Assembly: GCF_958979055.1 (NCBI RefSeq)
Contig: NC_084891.1
Span: forward strand, 30,376,001 to 30,440,000
Length of the DNA: 64,000 bases
From: Alnus glutinosa
Lineage: Eukaryota > Streptophyta > Magnoliopsida > Fagales > Betulaceae
Reading direction: 5' to 3'
Positions 13,701 through 25,183 of the stretch are shown in pieces; within the stretch, counting starts at the first letter, position 1, and every line of letters starts with the position of its first letter. Position numbers and translations under genes: made by a program. The notes beneath the pieces were generated by a model that worked only from the letters and a program-made list of their open reading frames with translations, was not told the origin of the DNA and did not search any database.

Positions 13701-16700
13701 CATTGCAACATATGCTCCAATCTTGGGGATACATTCATCCGACCTCGAGGGTCGAAACTTACATACATGCAATGGAACAAGAGTTTTTGGATTATCTTCA
13801 AATCCAGGGGTTGGTGGCTCATCAATGTCTTCATGATCAACTATATCATCAAGATGTGTGCACAAATCCTTAAACACTTTTTCCAACAAATTTGACATAC
13901 GATTTTCAGATAAAGACTGATTAATGGGTTTTGCTGCTTTTGACAGATAATTGTCAGATGTTTCAGTTCCACCGGTCCTCAACTCATCACACATGTCTGA
14001 AGAACCATATTCACTAGTATCAAGGCATTGAATGAGAGAATCAACAGTATTCTGCAGCAATAGAAAGTTCCTTCAACACAAGGAAGATGACCACAAACTC
14101 AACACACACACCGCCACAACAATTAAAATTGTAACAACATTGGGGCGGAGGGGGTTTGAATAATACAAGGGAAAACAAAGCCAAGTTACCTCATTCAATT
14201 TGTCATCCTCTACAGAGTTGAAGGATTTCCTCACTTCCTCCTCCACAAAACTTTCAAGATACTCTGCCAAAGACACCTTTGCAGAAAAATGAAGCTCATC
14301 TTCTACACATTCTAATATACATGTCATGTCTGAATATATATGATCAGTGGATAACGGGCTTTTCTCTGCAGTTGAACTTCCACCCACAAGAGCTGACAAG
14401 GACATGATGGTTGATGACTGGGCATGATCATCCGTAACCATTGCCACCAATTCAAAACCAGGAGGGTAATCGACATCATGGGCAGATTCTTTCCAGGGTA
14501 GCAACTGTAAAACCATTAAAAAAATTGTAATATGCACAACAAAAGCAGTGCAAAAATAAGGAAAGGAACCTCAAGTATTCTAACTTACATCTTCATCAGT
14601 TAGTGTTTCAGGCTTCTGGCCACGATCCCTAAATTCACCAACAGGTATCTTAAATTTTGGATAGCCTGACCAAACTTTTCTCTTTCTCCAGGCAGAGGTA
14701 TACTCTGCTACAGTATCATAAAAGACAGCATTCCACATGACTTGCATGCAATAATCAAAAAGCATTCCACAAACAACTGTATAAGACCCCCAAAAGTTTT
14801 CAACGCTTCCAACAGATTTAGTGTTTGCTGAACATTGTGTTGAGGTTTTATCAATTCGTGTCTGGTAAGCATTAGAAATAGACGCTGCAGCCTCACATGC
14901 AGAGGAAGCACAATCCTTCATTTCCCCAGCAAGTTCAGGCTGCCAAAGCAAAACATTTTAAATTATCAGGCAAAATATAAATTGCAGCATCAGTTTTCTC
15001 TTCGGCAATTGTATGCATTACCATTGTGCCATTCAAAGAGCAAGTTTGGGCAGCCTGATTAACCGATTCAAGCTTAAGACGTCTTTGAGCTTTCTTTATA
15101 GTAACAAACTCTCCCATAATGTTGCTGATAATCTCATCTAGCACAACTCTACGAGCCGCTTTCATAATGCCAGAATGAAGTTGGGAAGAAACTCCTTCAG
15201 AAATTTCAGAAATGAAGCATAGCAAAGGGCTAGTCTCATTGCTTTTTGCAACAGATGTGGAGACAGTTTCATGTCCACCAGTATTCCACGCATTTATCAT
15301 AGATAGCAAGGTTAAGGGTTTAAACTTATTTTCAATATGATATATCTGCAAAAGGACGTCATCAAAGTAACATAGTGAGAAGCAACAAAGAGAAGTATAC
15401 TAAACAGGTAGCAAAAAATATATCCAATCAAACAAAAGATTCCACCATCAATACACCAGAAGATAGATGTTTGACAAAATTAGAGAGGTGTAGTATGTTT
15501 CTCTTCATCCCCAGAGTCTGGGCAATCAAATAACAATTTGCCACTTTTTACTTTTCACCGTAAGAATCTCCAACCTTTCAAGAAAGGCATTGCAGTAGTC
15601 TAGGCCTCAAAGGAAATCTATCCCGAATATGACAAGAGACAGAGCTGTTTAAAGAAGATAATCCATGCCATAAAACAATTTGGCATAAGACACAACAGTT
15701 TGGAAGCACTCAGTTCCAATAAATCACATCATCAACATTTTTAAGTTTTTTCACTCCCAATAACATATAACCAGGTTAGTGACCAGTTCAGTTTCACTTT
15801 TCTCGTATTCTTGCAAACAAACAAGTTAGATTACATTAATTAACCATTCAAAGGGCAACAGAACTACATCATAGAAAACCCAATGGCCTCTGCACTGAAT
15901 GCAATCCCCTTCCATCATGATATAATGAATTCAGAGTTTACCATTAATGAATCCGGGAAATATCCATAGTGATGCCAAGAATGTAGTTCTAAAAGAGAAT
16001 GTGGCCCAAGTTTCCTTCCCTTGTCATCCTCGTACAACCAACAAGATTCATCACCTGACTGGAATAGAAGATCTATATTAAAAAAATATCTATATACCAG
16101 CAAATTATTAAGATGTGCATCATCTGGCAGAACACAAATCAAAATGCCTTTCATGGAAAAACAAAACAAAAATGGCTCAAAGAACCCAAAAGAATACCGG
16201 TAGCTGATACGATGTAATGTTAACCGCATCAAAGTTTAACATCAGCTGATTTGAGCTATAACTGCTGTTGACAGGTAATTGGGAAACTGACTGTAACTTT
16301 GAATAAACACTAGGGTAAGAGGTAAGACAATTTGTTGGAGTGGTTGTGCTTGAGGTGCCCATGCTCAGATATGCAAAACCAGTGGCAACATGATCAGGAA
16401 ACTCCTTGAAGTACTTCAATGGTACAGGGTTCATTAACGACTCATTTACCACAGGATACACAGGAAGCTCATCTGGCAAGAAACCAGAAGATAAACCCTC
16501 GTACAACTGCTGCTGAATATAAGGACCACACATTTGCCCTTGTTCATTAAGGTACATCCAGCCACTCACAAAAGCAGGCGGTACAAACGCAGAGTAACTC
16601 TTCTCCTGGTATGAAGTCCCCCCTGAACTACAGGGCTGTGGAATCTCACTGCCATTGCCATTGGACTGGCAGTTCATCTCCATTGCAGAACTTGAAACAA

Positions 16701-17002
16701 ATTTTTCATCCAAATTACAGCAAGTCGAAGAAACATGACCGAGATCCATACACCTGAAGAAGTTTTGTCAATACGAATACAACAGCAGTAAAATAGGTAG
16801 GAATTCGAAGATGTCATGCAATATAATACCCATGAGAAGAGTACCCTTCTGCAGTAGGCTGCATGGATGAGGCAATATCAGCATGATTGCCAAGACATGT
16901 ATGTGAATCTTGATCTTGGTATTCAAAATCTGAAACCTTAAGCCTTTTTCTGGAGAAAAACGAAGAGTCGAGTTCATGAAGAAGGGCTGTAGAGGAAACC
17001 AT
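10721..17002 (-). CDS. ATXR7: ATXR7/SDG25-type histone H3K4 methyltransferase
   Basis: Fifteen coding exons join in frame from ATG (17002) to TAG (10721), giving 1244 residues: 17002-16830, 16753-16198, 16058-15942, 15345-15022, 14939-14589, 14504-14190, 14051-13566, 13448-13022, 12927-12796, 12638-12217, 12141-12019, 11909-11829, 11258-11205, 11121-10970, 10742-10721. Two GYF-like modules come early ([20 protein letters not shown] near residue 120, and [20 protein letters not shown] just after it). A conserved mid-region follows ([23 protein letters not shown]). The C-terminal SET domain spans about 1110-1230 ([56 protein letters not shown]), and the post-SET CNCGSRKCRGSMN ends the protein. 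Arabidopsis ATXR7 is a nuclear H3K4 methyltransferase that activates FLC and delays flowering; it is somewhat longer (about 1420 residues). All catalytic motifs are intact here, so the enzyme looks functional. Confidence 0.93.
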
Positions 17003-17018
17003 GACTTCAAGAAATAAC

Positions 17019-17631
17019 CTGAACCAAGTGAAGATAGAGAGCAGGAGAGAGGTAAATAAATTGCCAATGCAGATTGCTCAACTCAAGAAGCAGAAAAACA
17101 TGATGTGCAAATTGTGCGGAATAAAACTGATAGCAATGAATCATCAAGGCACTGTTCCAGTGAGACGCAGATTGCAGAAGTTTATTCCTTGTTTTTTGTC
17201 TTTATTTTTCGGTTTTGTCTCAGAAAATACAAAACACTTGAGTAAAGATATTCCAACGCAAATTAAGATTTTGTTGAAATCTTTTTCTTTCTTTATGTAT
17301 TAGACTACTAATTCCAATCTAAGCTATTGCAACAAATTCTTCATAACAGGATCCAATATATATAGAGTGTATGTGCGTGTGATTCGCACATATATGATCA
17401 GAGAGACAATGCGCTAGCTGACAGAGAAAAGGTGGGTGATTCACAAAGCTAATTCTAATATTAATCTGTTTCAATTGTCAAAAGTCGAAACCCTATCTTA
17501 CCTGATTTCAAATTATGTAATTTGAGAAACATTGAGGACTACAACGATCTCTTAAATCTACTAATCGTTACAGCAACAAGATAAGGACCAACGGTGTTAG
17601 GGTTAGGGTTAGGGTTATGGATAGTTATTAC
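17019..17631 (-). other. Probable 5' UTR intron of the ATXR7-like gene
   Basis: On the minus strand, a noncoding leader exon ending GGTCAG meets GTAATAAC at 17631. A GGTTCAG acceptor ends at 17019, just before GTTATTTCTTGAAGTCATGG, which contains the start codon at 17002. The 613-bp intron starts with TTAGGG-type repeats near its donor. Inferred from splice signals only. Confidence 0.55.
17597..17614 (+). repeat. Three tandem TTAGGG units (telo-box on the gene strand)
   Basis: Three exact TTAGGG copies followed by TTATGG. On the gene strand they read CCCTAA repeats about 20 bases inside the proposed leader intron. AAACCCTAA-like telo-boxes are known cis elements in plant promoters and leaders, bound by Myb-like telobox proteins and linked to Polycomb recruitment. 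Any role here is inferred. Confidence 0.75.
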
Positions 17632-17632
17632 C

Positions 17633-18397
17633 TGACCTGGATGCAACGACGGAGTTTTTTTTCTTCTCTCCCTCTCTCTCGCGGCCAAAAAACAAGCCCT
17701 TTACGGTCTTTATAACCAGTAGTAGTTTTATACTTTTAATTTACCTTTTTTTTTTCTTTTTTTTTTTTTTGTGTGTGTGTTTCACTGTTTCTGCTACAAT
17801 CTCTCTATTTTCTTTTTCTCTTTCTTTCTTTTCATTTTTTTTTTTTTTTTTCGTTTATAGATATAGACTCTTTCTTTCTTTTCTTGGCTTGGGAAAGAAA
17901 AAGAATTTCCCTATTTGGGCCCAACTTCCTACCCAATTGCAACGGTCCTCGGACGTTGGAATCGTTGGGCCGAAGAAGAGAGAAGAGAAAGAACTTGGAG
18001 TTCGCGCCTGCTTGCATAATACTTAATAGTAGGGAGGTCTGCGGGAAAAATAACCCGACATCAGGATGATATACATATATCATCCGCTGCACGAATTTTA
18101 GGGAATTTTAGGCCCGGGTCCCTGGGCTCAAACGCTGCCAAATTCCCCGCTGCGGAAGAGCACCTATATAAGGCTCGAATGGCGAAGGGCCCAACAGCCT
18201 ATCAACATAGGCCAAGTCCAATGGGTTAGGAAGAAGCCTATTGGTCAGGGTGAAAAGCATTCACAGTAGAATTCTTATAAAGAGTTATGTTCCTTAAATT
18301 TAAAAAAAATCTCAAAAAAAATCACAAAAATTCATTTACAGCAGCTTCTCCATATTTTTCTATTCCTTGAAAATTCTATAGTGCAGTCAAATGCATT
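17633..18397. other. Upstream region of the ATXR7-like gene
   Basis: Holds the presumptive first leader exon and core promoter (pyrimidine-rich near 17660-17690), T-rich runs at 17748-17772 and 17837-17851, and then featureless intergenic DNA. The reading frames here come from homopolymer runs and are not credible genes. Confidence 0.4.
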
Positions 18398-18550
18398 GGG
18401 AGAAGGATCCTCTCCATTTCAAATGAAATAGAGAGGAGCCGATTAGTTTATTTTAGAGGGGTAAAATGATCATTTTGGACCATTTTACCCCTCTTGAAAT
18501 TACTAACGGACTCCTCTCAATTTCATTTGAAATGGGGAGGATCCGTTTCC
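18398..18550. mobile_element. Near-palindromic MITE
   Basis: The left arm contains GGATCCTCTCCATTTCAAAT and continues GAAATAGAGAGGAGCCGATTAGT. The reverse complement of the right arm contains GGATCCTCCCCATTTCAAAT and continues GAAATTGAGAGGAGTCCGTTAGT. The centre is itself a hairpin, AGGGGTAAAATG facing CATTTTACCCCT. About 150 bp, noncoding, capable of a long hairpin. Confidence 0.75.
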
Positions 18551-18596
18551 AATACATTGAGTTGCGAGGGTCCGTTTTCAATACATTGAGTTGCCC
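18542..18596. repeat. Two-copy tandem repeat of about 29 bp
   Basis: TCCGTTTCCAATACATTGAG at 18542 is followed at 18571 by TCCGTTTTCAATACATTGAG. It abuts the right end of the fold-back element at 18398-18550. Confidence 0.8.
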
Positions 18597-20514
18597 AGTA
18601 ACATTCACAAGTATTATTATAATAAAAAAATAAAAAAATGCAATCTCTCTCCTCCCACAGTTTTTCACGCAGCCTTACTCCTTTCTTCTTTTTCATTCTA
18701 TTTTTCCTTTGTCCGTTATTCTTCTTCTTCCATGGTCGTCTATTCTTCTTCTTCATCCAAACCCAAACCACCATGGTCACCTCTATGCAACACTCATAAA
18801 AAAATCTCCAAACCCCGAAACCCTAATCGGAACAAAGTTTAAAAACTGAATTAAACTACACCACCCTACCCACAAACAAAACATCGATCTATACAAACAA
18901 CCACCCCCAAAATACACATCAAGGGTGAGAGATATGTTAGCTACGTAATTATTTTGCACAATAATACTGATGTGTTCAGCATTTTTATTGTGTAAGAATA
19001 GGGGCGGAGTCGGGAGGTCGATAGGGGGCAAATACCCCCTCTCAACCCACAAAAAAAAAATTATTACATCAAGTAAAATTTTATTGGATACTCTGGTTGC
19101 CCATCTTAAACCAACTATAAGAGGCATAGACATTATCTGATGGGGGCAAGCAAGAGATGATGTTTCACTGTTTCAATTTGCATACTTTTGTTGTCTTAGT
19201 TTTTTAGAGCTATAGAAAAGTTAGGTTAAGAAATAAGACTCACAAAAAAGAAGATTCAAACGGTGTGTTTGGGCTTTAATGTTTAATTATTGTTTTTAAA
19301 CGCTTGGTTTCATTAACGCGTTTGAGAAGGGCACATTGACTAGGCTTCGATTTTAATTTTCAGCATGAGAGTAATGTGGATCCGTGAGGCACTGCGACGT
19401 GAGTTTGCCTTTTTTTCTTTTGTCTTTTGTCTTTTTTTTCCCGAGCTGTATTTTGACTCTTTTTTACTTCTCTTTCAGAGCTTTCTTCTTCTTCTTTTAT
19501 ATATCTTTTTAATTTTTAAATTTTTTTTTTTTTGGTTTTCTGCAATTTTTTGTCTTCAAAGTCGAGAACATGCTTTTGTTTAATTAAAACTTGTCTTTAG
19601 GCTTCAGCGACATACAATTTACGTAGTATAATGATTCTTACATAATTCTAATTAATTTTTTTTTATGATCAATCATTAGATTTGTTTTCCTATATGTGGG
19701 CCATAAATATTCAATGGTTGATCTTAAAAAAAAGTTTTTAGAGTTATATAAAAGTTATATAAGAGTTATGCAAGAAACATTATTCATTTACATATAACCT
19801 TTAGAAAAAACATGAAATAAATAATTATATGGAGAAGAAATAGGTACATTTCCTAATCAAAAATAAATAAAAATAATATAGGTAAAACTTTTATATTAGC
19901 TAGGTTGAGAAGCTTCTTTTAAATATGAGATTTTACAATTTAAGGTTTGAATCATAAATTTACCCAATCATAACTCTGTTGGGGTAAATTTAACAAATTT
20001 TTGAAAAGGTGATTATGGTAATATATATATATATATATATAAACACATGATTTAAGAACTAATTTGCACATTTTTATGCTTACAGCTAGGCGTTAAAATA
20101 TAAATTACATTTAAACGATAGTTAATTAAATTATTTATGAATTTTGTTAGTTATGTTTTTTAATATTTGTAATCAATTTTAATAGAGGAAGACAAATAAT
20201 TCTGACAAATGCAAATGTGGATGTGGTGTTTGATAACACTTTTGAGGAAGCGTTTTTTTCGATTTCGTTGAAAAAGTATTTTGATTTGACTGAAGTAAGT
20301 CATGAGTTTTTTTTTTTTTTTAAATGTTTTGTGAACAAAATTATTTGTTAATGTGTTGGCTTTTTTTAAAAAAATAAATAAATAAACTCTCCGTTGCATC
20401 AAAATACTGCAAGTTGACTTAAAAAAACAAAAAAAATATATACTGCAAGTTTTGGGGATCCACTTGTCATGTTGTAGTTGGCTGCATCCTAAGCTTCCGC
20501 GATCGATGTATCTA

Positions 20515-20660
20515 ATGAGAAATGATTAAAACACTCACACTACACAATAATGACACAACACTAAAGCATAATGGAGTGAGGCTCACACATGGACCCTACT
20601 CTATTGTGTCTTAGTGTTGTGTCATTGTTGTGTGGTGTGAATGTAAGGATCATTTTTCAT
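20515..20660. mobile_element. Fold-back MITE, about 146 bp
   Basis: The arms are ATGAGAAATGATTAAAACAC and, reversed, ATGAAAAATGATCCTTACAT. Similarity carries on into CTCACACTACACAATAATGACACAACACTAA facing its complement near 20610-20640. Noncoding hairpin-forming element. Confidence 0.75.
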
Positions 20661-23600
20661 ATCCAATTACGTATACGATGTGTTACGACATGTAGAGAGA
20701 GAGAGCAATTGACCAAACGCACCCCAACCGACCAAATTGTTGTTAATAGCGCTGGTTTTGTTTGATTTTTCTGGTTGTCAAAACGACAGAAAAATTGTAA
20801 TATTCCGTAAAAATATTCAGAAAATGACAAATGAAGTAGTAAAATAAAAGATGCTACGCACTGAAGAGGAGAAAAATATAATAAGAGTAATTTCCAACCA
20901 AGGGCCTACTCAAGGGACATTCCACCAACCCGTCCCTTTGTCCTCTTTCTGCCGACTACTTAGGAGTAGCTGGAATGCAAACGATCACCGCCTTTGTCAA
21001 TGGCATCGACTGCATCTTACACGCTGCAGGACCGAGTATGAGTATTTGACAGATTGTGGGGTCCAAACAGCAAATAAAGCAAGGTTGAGTAAATTCCACT
21101 GCCGCCCCCCCCCCCCCCCCCCCCCAACAAAAAAAAAAACCAAAAAAAAAAGCAAATTCCACTGCCATGCATCAATGTCCTTGCGACTTTTTTTTTACTG
21201 CCTTTGAGATTTTTCTTTTTTCTTTTTTCTTTTTAAACACAAAAACACCACTTTTTTAAAACGGGTTATCAAAGCGAATATATTTCAAACAACAAAATAC
21301 AAAACGTCAAATATTTTTTAATATATATATATCATACAAATTTTTTTGAAAAAGCATATGCTTACCTTTTCGGATATGAAAATTGATTTATCATATATAA
21401 AATATAAAAAAGAGAAAGAGAACAAAAGCAGAAACAGAAAAAGAGAGAAGAATATATATATATATATATATATATATTTAACACAAGAGTAAGAACCTTC
21501 ATTACTTAACAGAGCCTCAAAGGGAAATACAATTGGCCAGAAACCAACACTTATTGATGCGCAGAAGGCAAATACAACGCCCGAAGGTGAAATCTCAACT
21601 GCCCGAAGGCCCAACACAGTGATGGAGATGAGAAATCTCCACCCACTAAATCAAGAAAATCCTGAGAAAGAACAAGATTATATAAAACAACAGCTACCCA
21701 GATCAAAAAAACAAACATTACAAAGAGCACATTATCCCCATAATGTCTGAAATATACAGAGGTACACTGTTAAAAACCAAGTAGAAACACAACTTTGAAC
21801 TGGCATAGACGGAAAACATCACCCTAGCGCCGGCGCGTGTTTTTCGGGAGTCCCCTTATGAAGCCGAGACTTCAGCCGATCCGAGAACACCCACAACCCG
21901 GCCGAAAAAATTAGATCATGGGCCTCACGCACAACTCCAACCAAGACGCGTGCAAACCACGCACCGAGCATTTAGGACCAGCACCACCGAAAGTTGAACC
22001 GGTGGACTCAGAGGCTGACGAAGAGCAACAAATTGGAGGACGTGTCGCATGATTTCCGGCAAAACAGCTCAGATCTACTCAAAACATGGCGAAAAAATCA
22101 CTTGACGGACGCCTCCCTCATGGACGACTCAAAAGATATGTTCTGCAACAAAAACACATAAACAAAGCAAATAACCAAACTCCATAGCCGCGAAAAGCTA
22201 GGAGACCAACAACCTCCACCGGATCAACCCAGGAGGACCAAAACCTCCACAACCAAGAGGTTGGGAGAACAAACCGCACCTACCACCGGAACCAGCGAGG
22301 TGACCAAAAGCCACACTAGCCCAAAAGATATGTTCTGAGGGAGAAATTAGGGCTACACCTTTACTATTAAAGTGTATTAAACAATATCACACGTGTCTCT
22401 ATTTATAAAGAAATTATAAGTAAAGAGCAAGTAAACTCTAAAACACATAAGGAATAGAATAAACCCCGGAAAAAAAAAAATATAATAAATGACAATATAA
22501 AATGTTCTAATGTAGAGGGAAAATATAATAAAGTATAATTAGAGAATATTTTCTAAATATTGTTACAAAATTAAAAAATATAGAGATAGCTGTGTGGCCA
22601 AGGCCTTTCTCAACGGCCAAAAAGGATGGTCGCCCAACTAATCTTGAGGTTTTTTTCTTTTTCCATTCGGGCCACTCTTATTTTTTGCTTTTCTTGTTTT
22701 GTTTCTTTTATGATTTGAATAACTCTTTTCAAATCAAAATATATATATAAAAAAACACTTACCAAATATACAAAAAGCTTGTATGAAATTGATTTTAGAG
22801 GATAAAAATTATCTTTAAAACTCCTTATGAGTTACGGTAAGTTTTTATCAAATGGATCTTTCCCTCAATTTTTATAATAAAACACTTGTAAAATTATAAT
22901 TTAATAAGTATTTTGTTGGAAAAGTAGACGGACCGATCAATTTGATACAAGAGTTTACCACCAAGAACTTAAAGATAATCCTTATTCTCATTTGATACAA
23001 ACTTAAATTCTAGAAATCAATTCAATAATTTCCTCTAACCTTTTTTTTTTCCTCCTATGAAAACAAATTTTAAAACTTATCTTCTAAAAACATGACCACA
23101 TATAACTTAAAGTTCTGTTTTTTTTGTTATCTTAAGGTAGCATTCTTAGTTCCAATTAATGGCACTAATACTACTTCTTTTTTCGGGTCCATCTAAGTTC
23201 GTTCATTTTTTTTGCTTTTTTTTTTTTTCTTTTCTTATCTTTTTTCTGGGCAAATAAGGAAGAGTTATATGGGATAAAAAAACCGAAAAAATGGGCTGGC
23301 TTCCAACAACAAATAAAAAACTGAAAAATAATACTAAAAACACAATCAAATAATAGAAAATTGACAAAAAATTGACTCGATCCTAATTTGTATCTTAGTC
23401 TAAAACCAAGATAAGTCATTGGTTAACTGTTATAGACTTGTGATAACCTCCCATTGCTATATACCATTATTTTATTGTATTTTTATTTCCAAAGTTTATA
23501 TAGCTTTTAAAATTACCATTATATTTGAAATATATTACTATTAAATTTTAATCCACTAATAATTTTAAAACTCACATTAACTTTGTGAGATAAAATAATG

Positions 23601-23681
23601 GCATATAGCATTTCTCCCTTCATTTTTTCCTTGTCAGTTTTTTTTTTTTTGTTTCCTTTTCTCCGTTTCTTTTTATTGCTC

Positions 23682-23682
<1 letters not shown>

Positions 23683-23732
<50 letters not shown>
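23683..23732. repeat. Compound AT/TG microsatellite
   Basis: About 10 TA units pass directly into about 14 TG units, just left of the transposon-like element that starts at 23743. Confidence 0.9.
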
Positions 23733-23736
<4 letters not shown>

Positions 23737-23742
23737 TTTTTT

Positions 23743-24355
23743 GCTCCGTTTGTTTCGACGTAAAATGATTTTCATCGTAAAATAATTTCAACGAAATCAT
23801 TTTCAAAAAAAAATGATTTTCTCGAAAATATTTTTTGGTGTTTGGTTCGCACGAAAAAATTACAAAATGCAAAAATCAGAGTTTGGCAAATGTCGCCGGA
23901 ATCCGGCAACGCCCGGTCATCGTTGCCGGATTCCGGCGAGAAAGTTTGGCCGGATCCGGCCGTTTTGGCCAGATCCGACAAGAGCCAGCCGGATTCTAGC
24001 CGTTTTGGCCAGATTTGGCAATATTCTGGCCGGAATCTGGTGGCCGACATCGGGCGCCAGTGGCCGTATTCCTGCGCCGGCAGGATACCGGCGATCGGAT
24101 GTTGTCGGACTCCGACGATCGACAATTGTTAAATTCTGACAATCGGATATCAAACGTACGTGTAAAAACGAAGAGTTTAATTTCGGAAAATGATTTACGG
24201 TTTTCAAGATCGTAAAATCGTTTTCCGAAAATTAAAAAAAATTTTACGGTGAAACTGAAAACAATTTTCGTTGACTATTATTTTCGCCTTTACCAAACAC
24301 GGTAAAATGTCGAAATCATTTTCCATAAATCGTTTAATGTCGAAAGAAACGTAGC
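23743..24355. mobile_element. Non-autonomous TIR transposon with GC-rich core
   Basis: The left end GCTCCGTTTGTTTCGACGTA faces the reversed right end GCTACGTTTCTTTCGACATT, and AAATGATTTTC-type sequence recurs in both arms. The core (about 23890-24135) is strikingly GC-rich against its AT-rich surroundings and is built of repeated GCCGGATTCCGGC-like inverted motifs. No transposase frame is seen; the overlapping 96-117 residue frames in all directions are products of the GC-rich repeats. Mutator-like or hAT-like non-autonomous element; the superfamily is not settled because I could not define a target-site duplication. Confidence 0.65.
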
Positions 24356-25009
24356 ATTCATGTTAAACCCTTTTCCAAAAATAATTTTGGCATTTTTCCC
24401 GTGTTTGCTGCAACTAAAAAATATAATGAATAGAAAATGTTTTTCTTAGTCGGCAAAAACTATATTTCATTTGTTTCCACACTAAAAGTATTTTGATTGG
24501 CATCAATGGTTAGAGACTTAGAGTTAACAGAAACAGGAGTTCTGATCGATGTCGTAAAGGGAGATTGTCTAAACCTTGTTGGTAGAGGGGTTGTGACAGT
24601 GACTAATGACTATAGTTGGCTAATTAAGTAGATGGCATTGTAGGAGTCATCCCGTTGTCGATGATGGGTTTGTAGCTGTGGCCTGTGGGTACACTTGACG
24701 TGTACATGATCTAGTATTTAATGATATTGTCTGTGGAGTGGTCGATCATGGGTTAAGTGAGGATTTTTGTTTTTGGTTGTCTTTTATAATTGACTTTGGA
24801 TGGTAAAATGAGGCTACGGACAGGGTTGTTGATTTTTCTGTTTCTTTTTTTTTTGGGCGAAACGGTTGTTGATTTTTCGGTAATCTTAGATGGTAAGACG
24901 CTTTGAGTAATTTGTTGTAAATGGCGACACGCTTGATACGTGGATACTTATCAATGTCTTCGGGGGTGATGGATGAGAGTTCGTTCATATGCCGTGTGTA
25001 TATTTTTAA

Positions 25010-25174
25010 GAGTAATGCTACACATCATATTCACCTTTTATTCTCTCAAAATTGATGTGGCTCTTAAAATCACCATTTGATCAAAATTCAATAATGATTT
25101 ATCATAAATTCAATGGTAATTTTAAGAGCCACATCAAATTTGGGAGGACAAAGGGATGATGTGTAGCATTACTC
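25010..25174. mobile_element. MITE with 9-bp target-site duplication
   Basis: The terminal inverted repeats are GAGTAATGCTACACATCAT and its complement, ATGATGTGTAGCATTACTC. Arm pairing continues internally (TGATGTGGCTCTTAAAAT facing ATTTTAAGAGCCACATCA). TATTTTTAA occurs directly on both sides (25001-25009 and 25175-25183). A 9-bp duplication fits Mutator-like elements. Related ends occur near 36.9, 43.3 and 61.4 kb. Confidence 0.85.
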
Positions 25175-25183
25175 TATTTTTAA

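Larger units (their letters stand above)
18600..23740. other. Gene-free interval with a probable retroelement relic
   Basis: No credible gene seen. A GC-richer block on the minus strand at about 22340-21480 reads like the tail of a non-LTR retroelement: G/T-rich, dense in broken reading frames, ending in an ATATAT microsatellite at about 21451-21477. Its affiliation is a guess. Other content is an AT run near 20025, C21 at 21105-21125, and long AT-rich stretches. Confidence 0.35.
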
